From Clostridiales bacterium (lineage in GTDB: Bacteria; Bacillota; Clostridia; Christensenellales; JAISNN01), in contig JAISNN010000045.1 of the NCBI GenBank assembly GCA_031276195.1, forward strand, positions 1 through 38,753: a DNA stretch of 38,753 nucleotides. Direction: 5' to 3'. This document shows, piece by piece, positions 1-8,311 of the stretch. Below the pieces are notes generated by a model. The model ran no database searches and was not told the DNA's origin. It worked only from the letters and a program-made list of their open reading frames with translations. Made by a program: the position numbers and the translations under genes. Within the stretch, counting starts at the first letter, position 1. Each line of letters opens with the position of its first letter.

Positions 1-118
1 ACGTAAGAGGTGAATTGCAAAATTGGCGTAAGAGGTGAATTGCAAAATTGGCGTAAGAGGTGAATTGCAAAATTGGCGTAAGAGGTGAATTGCAAAATTG
101 GTGTAAGAGGTGAATATA
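1..118. repeat. 25-bp tandem direct repeat, about 4.6 copies
   Basis: A 25-bp unit with core GTAAGAGGTGAATTGC repeats head to tail at 1, 26, 51, 76 and (partial, diverged) 101. The copies differ by one or two bases. The array runs off the left edge of the window, so its true length is unknown. It ends about 45 bp before the start codon of the membrane protein at 165. It may be a leftover of slippage or a variable upstream element; no promoter was recognised inside the unit. Confidence 0.95.
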
Positions 119-164
119 AAGCCTTGCGGTTTTTTAAAAAATCATTATTCAAGGAGGATTCTTA

Positions 165-2015
165 ATGAAGGGTAAAAAGGTTAAATTTAAGGGTGTATTG
201 ATCGCGCTCGCGGTTCTTTCCGCGTTTTTCGGGTTGTTTGTACTCTTGAAGGAGAACGAAAAATTCTCCGAATTTATCGCGCAAAACTTCACGCGGCATA
301 TAAGCGGCGCGGCGGGACGGCTGACCTCGGCGGTTGAGTTCTCGGTTTTGGAGGCTTTTATTCTCGCGCTTATCGCCGCCGCTTTTGTCCTCTTGGTTCT
401 CGCGGTGATAGGTTTGAAAAAGAAAAAATTTAAGATCGTTTCGAAGGGTTTTTTGATCGTTTCGGCAATCGTTATCGGCGGCGTCGATTTTTATACGGCG
501 ACGGCGGGCGTTTTGTATTACCGCGCCCCGATCTCCCTCCCGATCTACGGCGATTTTGACGAACGCTACGGCGCGGAGGAGGTAGAGAAAGCCGCCGAAA
601 GTTTTTTATACGACTATTACACTCTCTATAATAAATTAGAAAAGGACGAATACGGAGAGGTCGTTTCGCCGTATACGATAGGCGAATTGAACGAAATTTT
701 AAAGGAAGAGTTTAAACGCCTCGACGGGAAATACTTTTTTGAATACACGCCGAACGTCAAGAGTATCGACAACGTATGGTTTATGGATCTCGCGAAAATC
801 GTCGGAGTCGCCTTTGTTCCGTTCGGAGAGGCGAATATCGACGCGGACTACTACGGAAACTTTATTCCCGACATTGCGGCGCACGAAATCGCCCACACAA
901 AGGGCGTTATGCGCGAGGCTGAGGCGAACCTCACGAGCGCGTATATACTTCTGACCTCCGAAAACGAATATCTCCGCTATTGCGGCTATGTGCGGTATAT
1001 GTGGGATCTGGGCGAAGCGGTTCGGCTGAGCGATTTTTATGACGATGAAAAGACCGCCGGCTTTAACCGCAGGGCGAACGCTTTTAGGTCTTACGGCTCT
1101 TACGGGAGGAATTATTCCGAATTTGAAAAAAACGTTTTGATTCCCATTTTTAAGGTTTTCGGGGGGATTATAGGCTCTTTGAACGACACGTACCTGAAAT
1201 TTTTCGGCGCGGACGACGGCGTGGGGAGTTATGACAGCCCGTCGGCTATAATAGACAGCGGAGAAATCATCCCCGGAACGGAGGAGAGGGACGGGGACGG
1301 AGAGGTGATTCCCGGCACGGGGCTGCCCGTTATGAAGCCCGAATATTCCGATCTGCATAAATTGTTTTTTTCGATTTACGAGGAGGGGTATGATTGGTTG
1401 ACGGACGGAATCGCACCTATGCCAAAGACTAAATTCGCCGTAGAAAGCGTCGACGTTCCCGACGGTTCGTTTTGTTTCGCTACGGCGGGGGGAGCGGTTA
1501 TAGCCGCGCCCGACGGGACTTGGACGCTCTATTATACTACGGAGGACGGCGAGAACAAAAACGAAACGATAGAGCCGTTTTTTGAAATCGATTTTGACAA
1601 TTTGTCCGAATGGACGGATTTTTCTCATGCGGAGGGTTGTTTTTTTAATTACGGTTATTATAGTCTTGTTATAGGAAAGTATTTTAGAATTTATGGCGGT
1701 GCAACGTGCGTCGTCGTTGCAGGGACAGTCTTAACGGAAAGAGTCGAGGTTCCAGACGGTTCGTTTTGTTTCGTTACGGCGAGGGGAGTGGTTATAACCG
1801 CGCCCGAGGGAAATTGGACGCTCTATTATACTACGGAGGACGACGAGAACAAAAACGAAACGATCGAACCGTTTTTTGAAATCGATTTTGACAATTTGTC
1901 CGAATGGTTGACATTCAAAGACGGAGAGGGCGGATCTTTTAATTACGGCAATTATACGTTTGTTTTCGGGGACGGTTTTTCCCCGATAGGCGGAGTGGTT
2001 GTTATAATAGATTAA
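165..2015 (+). CDS. DUF3810-like membrane zinc-metalloprotein with duplicated C-terminal domain
   Basis: 616 residues. Three hydrophobic segments (about 8-28, 62-84, 92-112) are followed by an extracytoplasmic domain with an HEIAH motif (H240, E241, H244) and a downstream EAEAN (from 251). That layout matches the DUF3810 family of membrane-associated HExxH proteins, which are putative peptidases of unproven activity. The start is supported by AAGGAGG about 8 nt upstream of ATG 165. Residues about 425-616 hold two near-identical copies of a 98-residue unit (DNA period 294 bp, e.g. 1449 and 1743), each with a VPDGSFCF start and an EPFFEIDFDNLSEW segment; I do not recognise this unit. Typical DUF3810 proteins lack such a tail, so it looks like a lineage-specific addition. 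Confidence is good for the family and low for any substrate. Confidence 0.75.
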   Translation: MKGKKVKFKGVLIALAVLSAFFGLFVLLKENEKFSEFIAQNFTRHISGAAGRLTSAVEFSVLEAFILALIAAAFVLLVLAVIGLKKKKFKIVSKGFLIVSAIVIGGVDFYTATAGVLYYRAPISLPIYGDFDERYGAEEVEKAAESFLYDYYTLYNKLEKDEYGEVVSPYTIGELNEILKEEFKRLDGKYFFEYTPNVKSIDNVWFMDLAKIVGVAFVPFGEANIDADYYGNFIPDIAAHEIAHTKGVMREAEANLTSAYILLTSENEYLRYCGYVRYMWDLGEAVRLSDFYDDEKTAGFNRRANAFRSYGSYGRNYSEFEKNVLIPIFKVFGGIIGSLNDTYLKFFGADDGVGSYDSPSAIIDSGEIIPGTEERDGDGEVIPGTGLPVMKPEYSDLHKLFFSIYEEGYDWLTDGIAPMPKTKFAVESVDVPDGSFCFATAGGAVIAAPDGTWTLYYTTEDGENKNETIEPFFEIDFDNLSEWTDFSHAEGCFFNYGYYSLVIGKYFRIYGGATCVVVAGTVLTERVEVPDGSFCFVTARGVVITAPEGNWTLYYTTEDDENKNETIEPFFEIDFDNLSEWLTFKDGEGGSFNYGNYTFVFGDGFSPIGGVVVIID

Positions 2016-2151
2016 ATTTCTTTAAGTCAAAAAACTTTCGATCTAAAAGTTTGCGGCGGATAAAAAAAGATTTTTTTAAAGGCGTATTTTTTATAAAAAA
2101 AAGGGCGGTTCTAAAAATAAGTGATAGAAATTAACATAAATCCAAATCTGT

Positions 2152-2190
2152 CGCCCCACCCCTTTGTCCCCTCCCACGGAGGGGAATATG
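2152..2190 (+). repeat. REP-like dispersed palindromic element, copy A
   Basis: A C-rich block (CCACCCCTTTGTCCCCTCC) runs into a perfect CCCCTCC/GGAGGGG inverted repeat with a 3-nt loop. A close copy lies at 23253-23287, an inverted copy at 35466-35501, and a degenerate partial one near 4199-4217. Copies sit only between genes and have no associated transposase. This is typical of REP/MITE-type elements; here it lies in the 580-bp gap between the DUF3810-like gene and the acyltransferase. Confidence 0.7.
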
Positions 2191-2250
2191 AGGAAAGGAA
2201 TTTAGGGTAACTGCCGCTTTATCACACATTTTTAGAAATATAAAAAAAGA

Positions 2251-2450
2251 AAGATTTTTAACGGTGCGCATTTTGGAATGCCGAAATAGAGAAGTTTTTA
2301 AAGGCGTGCATTTTGGGATGCCGAAATAGAGAAGTTTTTAACGGCGTGAATTTTGGGATGCCGAAATAGAGAAGTTTTTAAAGGCATGAATTTTGGAATG
2401 CCGAAATAGAGAAGTTTTTAAAGGCGTGAATTTTACAATGCCTAAACGGA
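2251..2450. repeat. 40-bp tandem repeat, 5 copies
   Basis: Five direct copies of a 40-bp unit (GAAGTTTTTAAAGGCGTG followed by an ATGCCGAAATAGA core) begin at 2251, 2291, 2331, 2371 and 2411. The last copy is the most diverged. They fill most of the gap before the acyltransferase promoter. No open reading frame or hairpin explains the array. Confidence 0.95.
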
Positions 2451-2558
2451 GAAGTTTTTTAAATCGCGCTTTTTAAATTCGGGTTATAAAATAATGCCGA
2501 TAGTGTTTATCCGGCGAAAAATCGATAAAAATTGCTTCCTATACCGATATCAAACGGC

Positions 2559-2587
2559 TTGTCTTTTATGCCTTTTGGGTGTATAAT
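2559..2587 (+). promoter_or_regulatory. Sigma-70-type promoter of the acyltransferase gene, leaderless
   Basis: TTGTCT (2559-2564), a 17-bp spacer and TATAAT (2582-2587). The expected transcription start (about 7 nt on) falls within 3-4 nt of ATG 2598, and no Shine-Dalgarno sequence precedes that ATG. The transcript is therefore predicted to be leaderless or nearly so. Confidence 0.7.
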
Positions 2588-2597
2588 TATATTCGCT

Positions 2598-4085
2598 ATG
2601 GAATACGACGTTTTAAAATGGTTCAAAATTGACAATTCCGCGAGGATATATCCCATTCTGCACGACAAAAACGGGCAGAATATTTTCCGCGTTTCTTACG
2701 AACTGCGCGAAAAAGCCGACCCCGACGCGCTTCAAACCGCTCTGCGCGAAATTCTGCCCAAATATCCATCCTTCAACGTCCGTATGAAGAGCGGGTTTTT
2801 TTGGTATTTCTTTGAGGAAAACAGAAAACCCGTAAAGGTCTTCGCGGAGGAGGACGTGAAAATCGACAAGATAGATTTCCGCGTGAATAACTACCGCCTT
2901 TTCAGGGTTTCGTATTATAACGCCGTCGTGTCGTTCGACTTTTTTCATTCCGTAACGGACGGAAAGGGCGGGATAGAGTTTTCAAAGGCGGTCGTTTTGA
3001 GATACTTTGAGATTTTGGGGTATGCCGTCGAGGGAGAGGGATTGATACGTCCTTTCGACGCGCCGTCGTCCGGCGGAGAGGTCGAGGACAGTTTTTTGAA
3101 CAACTATAAGCGTATGAGTTTAAAGGACATAAAAATAAAGGAGATCATAGGACGCAAGGGCTATACGATCAACGGATTGGATATCGAGGACGGCGCGGTC
3201 GGAATCATAAACGGGATTTGCGCCGCCGCCGACGTCAAGACCGCCGCGAAAAAATACGGCGCGACGGTTACGGAATATTTAAGCGGACTTTTTATCTATT
3301 CCGTATATAAGACCAACTACAACGACCACAACGGGAAAAAACCGATTAAACTTTTGATACCGATCAATTTAAGACGGCTGCTTCCGTCTACGACGCTTCG
3401 GAATTTTACGACGGCGGCGATAATCGAGGCGGATACGGACGTTAAAAAAATTGCGGACGGGGGCGGAGAGACCTTAGGGGACAAAGGGACGGATATTGCG
3501 GATTCGGGCAATGTGAATTTGAGCGGCGCGGCTTTTGGTATCGCGGTTTCTAATAATAATGCGAATGCCGGTAACGCGGCTGCCGGAAAAAAGGCTTCGG
3601 ACGGCGGAATCGATATGCTTTCATATTTTATATCCGTCGTAAAAGAACAACTAAAAAAATCACTTCGGGAGGAGGATATACGGGCGAAAGTCGCGGGAAT
3701 CGCCAAACTCGACAAAAATATCTTGGTTAAATTGACGCCGCTGCCCATAAAATATGTCGTTATAAAGGTCGTTCAAGGAATTCTCGACAAACTGAGCGCG
3801 TCGAATTCGACCTCGGTTTTGACGAATCCGGGTATTGTGGATATGCCCGAATCGATGAAACCGCATATAAAACATATGAGTATGTCGCTGATCCCGATCA
3901 ACGGCACAAAACTTAATTGCGCGGTTTTGACGTATAACGGCGAAATCTCGATTACGTTTTCAAGGCGGTATAAGGACGTAGGGCTTATAAAATTCTTTTT
4001 CGACGCGCTGATAAAAGCGGGCGCGAAACTTTCCGTCGCCGGCAACTATGCGGAACTTGACAACGGGGAGATAGAGACGAAGTAG
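2598..4085 (+). CDS. Alcohol acetyltransferase / condensation-domain-like protein
   Basis: 495 residues from ATG 2598. An in-frame ATG at 2532 exists, but it lies upstream of the promoter whose -10 box is at 2582, so 2598 is preferred. The protein has the chloramphenicol-acetyltransferase-like fold signature HxxxDG (H117, D121, G122 in HSVTDG), as in alcohol acetyltransferases, PapA-type acyltransferases and NRPS condensation domains. It is long enough for the two-lobed fold and has no carrier or adenylation domain beside it. The acyl acceptor is unknown. Residues about 285-335 form a Gly/Ala/Asn-rich low-complexity insertion (DGGGETLGDKG, then NNNANAGNAAAGKK) absent from typical homologues. 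The next gene encodes a small zinc-ribbon membrane protein of a type I recall next to such acyltransferases in Clostridia, so the pair may act together at the membrane. Confidence 0.7.
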   Translation: MEYDVLKWFKIDNSARIYPILHDKNGQNIFRVSYELREKADPDALQTALREILPKYPSFNVRMKSGFFWYFFEENRKPVKVFAEEDVKIDKIDFRVNNYRLFRVSYYNAVVSFDFFHSVTDGKGGIEFSKAVVLRYFEILGYAVEGEGLIRPFDAPSSGGEVEDSFLNNYKRMSLKDIKIKEIIGRKGYTINGLDIEDGAVGIINGICAAADVKTAAKKYGATVTEYLSGLFIYSVYKTNYNDHNGKKPIKLLIPINLRRLLPSTTLRNFTTAAIIEADTDVKKIADGGGETLGDKGTDIADSGNVNLSGAAFGIAVSNNNANAGNAAAGKKASDGGIDMLSYFISVVKEQLKKSLREEDIRAKVAGIAKLDKNILVKLTPLPIKYVVIKVVQGILDKLSASNSTSVLTNPGIVDMPESMKPHIKHMSMSLIPINGTKLNCAVLTYNGEISITFSRRYKDVGLIKFFFDALIKAGAKLSVAGNYAELDNGEIETK

Positions 4086-4516
4086 TAACGGCGGCTGTTA
4101 GCGGTCGGCTGTTAGCGGTAGCGGTCGGTGAAGGTCGTTAGTTTATTTTAGCGGATAGCGGTTAAGACCGCGCGTTTTTTAAAAAATAGAATACTACGCG
4201 CCGCCCCTTTGATCCCCATATATAGAGTATTCTACGCCGCGTAATACTATGCAAAGCGAAAAGTAGAATACTATGCAAAATGAAAAAACAAAAAGTAGAA
4301 TACTCTGAAAAACGGGATATTTTCAAATATCCGGAATACTATAAAGTACAAAAAAATGCAAAACGAGAAATTTTAAACCGTAAAGCAAAAAATGCGAAAT
4401 AAGGAATTCTAATCCGTAAAGCAAAAAATGCGAAATAAGAAATCCTAAGCCGTAAGCAAAAGAAAGCAAAAACAAGGAATTCAAACCGTATATAAAAAAG
4501 AGAGGAAAATTAAAAA
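4086..4516. other. Intergenic region of decayed short repeats
   Basis: 431 bp without a credible gene. It starts with GGTCGG/GTTAGCGGT-type degenerate repeats, a pattern that recurs at about 5190-5300, 13040-13150 and 35340-35420. It then has a degenerate piece of the REP-like element (4199-4217) and A-rich repeats around GTAGAATACT and GCAAAAAATGCGAAATAAG. A GAGAGGA Shine-Dalgarno at about 4500 serves the next gene. No promoter or terminator was recognised. Confidence 0.6.
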
Positions 4517-5185
4517 ATGCGCTGTTATAATTGCGGGGCGGACGTCCGCGGAGACATCAGAATTTGTCCGCTTTGCCACAACAAGTTAAAAGACGAGGGG
4601 CTTTCCGACGGCGTGTATCCCGTCCGCGCCAAAAACGCCGCCCGTTCGCCGTCGTTTTCGTTCGACAAAGTTTTTTGGTTTGTGTTTTTGAACGCCGTTA
4701 CGGTGTGCGCCGCCATAAATATTTGGCTCAAAACCGAACCTTGGAGCGCGGTGGTCGCGGCTGGATTGATCTATGTCTACGTTTTTGTAAAGAGTACGAT
4801 GAATTCAAAAAGCGACATAGCGAAAAGACTGTTCTTTCAGATTTTGTTTCTGTCGGTGGTTTTCGCCGCGATAAATTTCGCCTTTTTCGACCGCAAAATG
4901 GAGTGGGTTTTCGAGTACGCGCTGCCCGTTCTCTATGCCGCAAGCGCGCTTTTGTACGGCATTTTGATCTTGATCAGAGTGCGTAACTTTCACGACTATA
5001 TTTTATATGAATTGTTCGTAATCGTACTCGGAATCATTCCCGCGGTTTTATACTTTACGGGGATCATAAAACAGGGGATTCCCGCGTTCGTGTGCTTTTT
5101 TACTTGCATTATGGTCTTTTTGAGCAATTTGATATTCTCGTGGAAATTCGTCAAAAACGAGTTGAAAAAAAGATTTCACGCTTGA
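4517..5185 (+). CDS. Zinc-ribbon, multi-pass membrane protein (DUF6320-like)
   Basis: 222 residues. The N-terminus carries a CxxC-x10-CxxC zinc ribbon (C3, C6, C17, C20) and the remainder is about five to six hydrophobic helices ending in a basic tail (KKRFHA). GAGAGGA upstream of ATG 4517 supports the start. From memory, DUF6320 proteins have this layout and are found beside alcohol-acetyltransferase-like genes; I could not verify this by search. Function is unknown; the most that can be said is that it is a likely membrane partner of the upstream acyltransferase. Confidence 0.6.
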   Translation: MRCYNCGADVRGDIRICPLCHNKLKDEGLSDGVYPVRAKNAARSPSFSFDKVFWFVFLNAVTVCAAINIWLKTEPWSAVVAAGLIYVYVFVKSTMNSKSDIAKRLFFQILFLSVVFAAINFAFFDRKMEWVFEYALPVLYAASALLYGILILIRVRNFHDYILYELFVIVLGIIPAVLYFTGIIKQGIPAFVCFFTCIMVFLSNLIFSWKFVKNELKKRFHA

Positions 5186-5372
5186 TTTGGAGGTTGGTGA
5201 CCGGCGCTCGGCGGTCGGCGGCGGTGTAGTTTAGCGGTCGGTTGTTAACGGTCGGCGGCGGATGAAATTAGGCGGTGATTTAGTTGGCGGCGGTTAGCGG
5301 TTTCGGAATAAGAAATTCTAAAACGTTAAAAAAAGAAACTTTACCGCGATATTTAAAAAAATTTAAAACTCC

Positions 5373-5401
5373 TTGACTAAAAACTAAATATAATGTATTA
5401 T
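5373..5401 (+). promoter_or_regulatory. Sigma-70-type promoter of the nfeD-flotillin unit
   Basis: TTGACT (5373-5378), 17-bp spacer, TATTAT (5396-5401). Expected start near 5408, giving a leader of about 85 nt before ATG 5493. The 306-bp gap upstream otherwise holds only degenerate GGTCGGCGG/GTTAGCGG repeats. Confidence 0.65.
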
Positions 5402-5492
5402 ATAAGCGTAATAATATCCGCCGGTTAAAAAAACGGAATTGCGGATAAGCGCAAAAAATTTAACCGCGCGTTTAAAAAAAAGGAGGGCGTTT

Positions 5493-6143
5493 ATGGAATG
5501 GTTTAATAATTTACATACCGCCGAACAGATTTTTCTTTCTGTTGCGGTTTTGGGTTCGATTTTGCTGCTCATACAGTTTGTTATGCTTTTGATCGGGTCG
5601 GCGAACGGCGGCGATTCTTTCGACGGCGGCGGCGGCGCGCATTTTGAGGGCGACGCTTGCGGCGTGGACGGCGCGGATATAGGGGGAGATCACGACGGAA
5701 TAGGCGACATCCCCTCGAATAATACGCCGATCGTCGAAGCGGGCGGCTTAAAAATCATTACGATTCGCGGAGTGATAGCCTTTCTCGCGGTGGGCGGCTG
5801 GACGGCTTTCGGGCTTTTTTCCGATATCGGCTATTGGTCGGTTTTGGCGGGAAGCGCGGCGGGGGCGGCGGTCGCCGTTCTGCTCGCGGTCTTAATGCGC
5901 GCCCTGATGAAACTCGAAACGGCGGGAAATCTCGACTTTCATAAGGCTCTCGGCGCGACGGGAACGGTATATCTCAATATCCCGCCCGAAAGAAAGGGAA
6001 CGGGAAAAGTTACCGTTATGCTGCAAGAACGCCTCGTCGACTGCGACGCTATGACCGACGACGAAAACAAAATCGAAGACGGCGCGCTGATTAAAATCGT
6101 CGGCGTTTTGGAAAGAAATATCTTTATCGTGGAAAAAATTTAG
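5493..6143 (+). CDS. NfeD-family membrane protein (YuaF-like)
   Basis: 216 residues from ATG 5493, chosen because AAGGAGGG lies 7-8 nt upstream; a longer in-frame start at 5439 has no such site. Transmembrane segments are at about 10-35, 92-112 and 115-137. They are split by a Gly/Asp/His-rich loop (about 38-75) and followed by a C-terminal beta-rich OB-fold-like domain (about 145-216). This is the YuaF-type NfeD layout. Such proteins are encoded with flotillins and act in membrane microdomain organisation; the flotillin gene is indeed the next one downstream. The Gly/Asp-rich loop is unusually long and compositionally biased. Confidence 0.8.
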   Translation: MEWFNNLHTAEQIFLSVAVLGSILLLIQFVMLLIGSANGGDSFDGGGGAHFEGDACGVDGADIGGDHDGIGDIPSNNTPIVEAGGLKIITIRGVIAFLAVGGWTAFGLFSDIGYWSVLAGSAAGAAVAVLLAVLMRALMKLETAGNLDFHKALGATGTVYLNIPPERKGTGKVTVMLQERLVDCDAMTDDENKIEDGALIKIVGVLERNIFIVEKI

Positions 6144-6144
6144 G

Positions 6145-6183
6145 CTTTTTATCGATAAGGGTTTTTGAAATATCGATAAAAAG
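6145..6183. other. Long perfect inverted repeat after nfeD
   Basis: CTTTTTATCGATA (6145-6157) pairs perfectly with TATCGATAAAAAG (6171-6183) around a 13-nt loop, immediately after the nfeD stop codon. The sequence after it is A-rich rather than T-rich, so it is not a good plus-strand terminator. It may stabilise or attenuate the nfeD-flotillin transcript. Confidence 0.6.
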
Positions 6184-6660
6184 TCTTAAAAAAATGTGTG
6201 TCCGCCCGGACTGCAATAAGGCTCGGCGTAAGTTGGTATCGATAAAAAAAACCATAAAAAATATGCGTTTGACGGGGGCGTGATAAGGCGAAACGTTAGA
6301 AAATTAATCGGAAATTATATCTATATAAAAATGATTCGTTCATAACGCATTCAAATTGTAAATTTATAATAATGTATATACGGTACATAATATAAAAATA
6401 AACGACGGAAATATAATCGACGCGGAAGAGGAATAAAAAACAAACGCAAAAATATAGCAAACGCGGAAAAATAATAACAATAAAACAATGGCAATATAGC
6501 AAGCGCGGAAGTGTAATAACAATAAAACGACGGAAATATAATCGACGCGGAAGTATAATAAACGGAAGCGGAATAAAAAATAAGCGCGGAAGTGTAATAA
6601 CAATAAAATAACGAAAAAGTAATAAGCAACGGAAACATAATAATAATAATAATAATAAAA
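6184..6660. repeat. AT-rich degenerate repeats and a (TAA)7 microsatellite before flotillin
   Basis: Nothing coding is seen here. Direct repeats include a CGACGGAAATATAATCGACG block at 6403 and 6528 and an AAGCGCGGAAGTGTAATAAC block at 6501 and 6582. A run of about seven TAA triplets occupies 6638-6658, ending just before the AGGAGG Shine-Dalgarno of the flotillin gene. Reverse-strand open frames in this stretch are made of F/Y/R low-complexity sequence and are not credible. Confidence 0.75.
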
Positions 6661-6676
6661 ATTCAGGAGGCAAAAA

Positions 6677-8074
6677 ATGAAATCAAATCTTTTGGCAAAT
6701 CCCGCGGGAACGGCAATCGTCGTCGTTTTATTAATCGTCGTTCTTTTAGCGGGCGTACTGCTGATCATTCAAGCAAGACTCAAAAAATGTCCGCCCGATA
6801 AGATTATGGTAATCTACGGATACGGAAAAAGAGGAAAAAGCGCCGCTTCGTCGCTGTGCGTACACGGCGGAGCAAGGTTTATTTGGCCGTTCATTCAGGC
6901 GTATCAATTCCTCGATTTGACGCCCATTTCGATCAATATCGACCTAAAAAAGGCTCTCAGCCGCCAAAATATCCGTATCGACGTCCCTTCGATCTTTACC
7001 GTCGCAATCTCTAACGAACCCGGCATTATGCAAAACGCCGCCGAAAGACTGCTCGGACTGCATATGGAGGACATTCAAAATATCGCGAAAGACGTGATCT
7101 TCGGGCAACTCCGTCTGGTCATCGCGACTATGGATATCGAAGAAATCAATACGGACAGAGATAAATTCCTCGAAGCCGTCTCCAAAAACGTCGAAGGCGA
7201 ATTGAAAAAAATCGGACTGAAACTTATCAACGTCAACGTAACGGACATCAACGACGAATCGGGCTATATCGACGCGCTCGGAAAAGAAGCCGCCGCAAAA
7301 GCCATCAACGACGCGAAAAAATCCGTCGCGGAAAAAAACAGAGACGGTTCGGTCGGCGAAGCGAACGCCCAGTCGGATCAAAGAATTCAGGTCGCGACGG
7401 CAAACCTAAAAGCCGTTCAGGGCGAAAACCTCTCTTATGCCGATATGTCGCAGTCGAACGCGTCAAGACGCGAAGTCGAAGCGGAATCGCTCCGCCGCGC
7501 GACGGCCGCCGAAAAAATAGCCGCGGCGAAAGCCTTGCAAGAGGCGTATTCGGCGGAGGAAGACGCGGAATTGAAACGCGCCGCGAGAGAAACCGCCACG
7601 CTCAAAGCCGACGTAATCGTCAGAACCGAAATCGAAAAAGAAAAACTTACCCTGCAAGCGGAGGCGGAAGCCGAACAAATCAGACGCAAAGCGAAGGGTG
7701 AGGCGGACGCTATATATTCCAAACTCGAAGCGGAAGCGCGCGGAACGGTCGAACTTTTGAAGAGCCAGGCGTCCGGTTTCGGCGAGATTGTGCAGCAGGC
7801 GGGCGGAAAAGCGGACGACGCGGTCAAACTCCTCATCGCCGACAAACTCGAAGCCCTCGTCAAAACGCAGGTCGAAGCGGTCAAAAATCTCAAAATCGAC
7901 AAAATTACGGTTTGGGACGGTATGAACGGCAAGGACGGCTCGTCCACAACCTCAAACTTTATGTCGTCGATGTTGAAAGCGATCCCGCCTCTGAACGAAG
8001 TCTTTAAAATGTCGGGAATGCAACTCCCCGCGTATCTCGGAAAAGTCGACGAAACCGCTCCGGCGGCGGAATAG
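6677..8074 (+). CDS. floT: Flotillin-family protein (FloT/YqiK-type)
   Basis: 465 residues. An N-terminal membrane segment (about 11-33) is followed by an SPFH/PHB domain (about 35-200), a long Ala/Glu/Lys-rich coiled coil (about 200-375, with AEAEQIRRKAKGEADA), and a Gly/Met-containing C-terminus. Flotillins form oligomeric scaffolds of functional membrane microdomains. AGGAGG about 8 nt upstream of ATG 6677 supports the start. It is the gene after the YuaF-like NfeD, the conserved partner pair, though separated by 533 bp of repeats. A hairpin terminator candidate lies about 110 bp after the stop. Confidence 0.9.
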   Translation: MKSNLLANPAGTAIVVVLLIVVLLAGVLLIIQARLKKCPPDKIMVIYGYGKRGKSAASSLCVHGGARFIWPFIQAYQFLDLTPISINIDLKKALSRQNIRIDVPSIFTVAISNEPGIMQNAAERLLGLHMEDIQNIAKDVIFGQLRLVIATMDIEEINTDRDKFLEAVSKNVEGELKKIGLKLINVNVTDINDESGYIDALGKEAAAKAINDAKKSVAEKNRDGSVGEANAQSDQRIQVATANLKAVQGENLSYADMSQSNASRREVEAESLRRATAAEKIAAAKALQEAYSAEEDAELKRAARETATLKADVIVRTEIEKEKLTLQAEAEAEQIRRKAKGEADAIYSKLEAEARGTVELLKSQASGFGEIVQQAGGKADDAVKLLIADKLEALVKTQVEAVKNLKIDKITVWDGMNGKDGSSTTSNFMSSMLKAIPPLNEVFKMSGMQLPAYLGKVDETAPAAE

Positions 8075-8182
8075 ACCGCGTTATTACCGGAATAAAGAAT
8101 CGAAACCTTTTGTATCGTTAAGCGTTTTTTGAAACGTTTTGATTCGGCGCGGAATAGCGTAATGGAGGATTGAAAACTTTTG

Positions 8183-8212
8183 CGCCGTTAAAGCGTTTAA
8201 CGGCGTATTAGT
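8183..8212 (+). terminator. Probable intrinsic terminator after flotillin
   Basis: CGCCGTTAAA (8183-8192) pairs perfectly with TTTAACGGCG (8196-8205) around GCG, followed by a moderately T-rich stretch (TATTAGTTTTAT). The stem is strong and the T-tract weak. It separates the flotillin unit from the BspA-like gene. Confidence 0.5.
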
Positions 8213-8311
8213 TTTATGCGGTTCGCTATTAGCGGAAAAAAGAATTAATACGGTTTTATTTTTAAATTTAATCTTGCGCAGACATTATCTAAATATGCGG
8301 AGGCGCGGTTT

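Noticed and set aside
1-118. CRISPR array
   Set aside because: The units are contiguous 25-bp direct repeats with no unique spacers and no cas genes nearby.
6296-6768. Minus-strand F/Y-rich frames before flotillin
   Set aside because: Low-complexity readings of an AT-rich repeat region that run into the flotillin start; no ribosome site.
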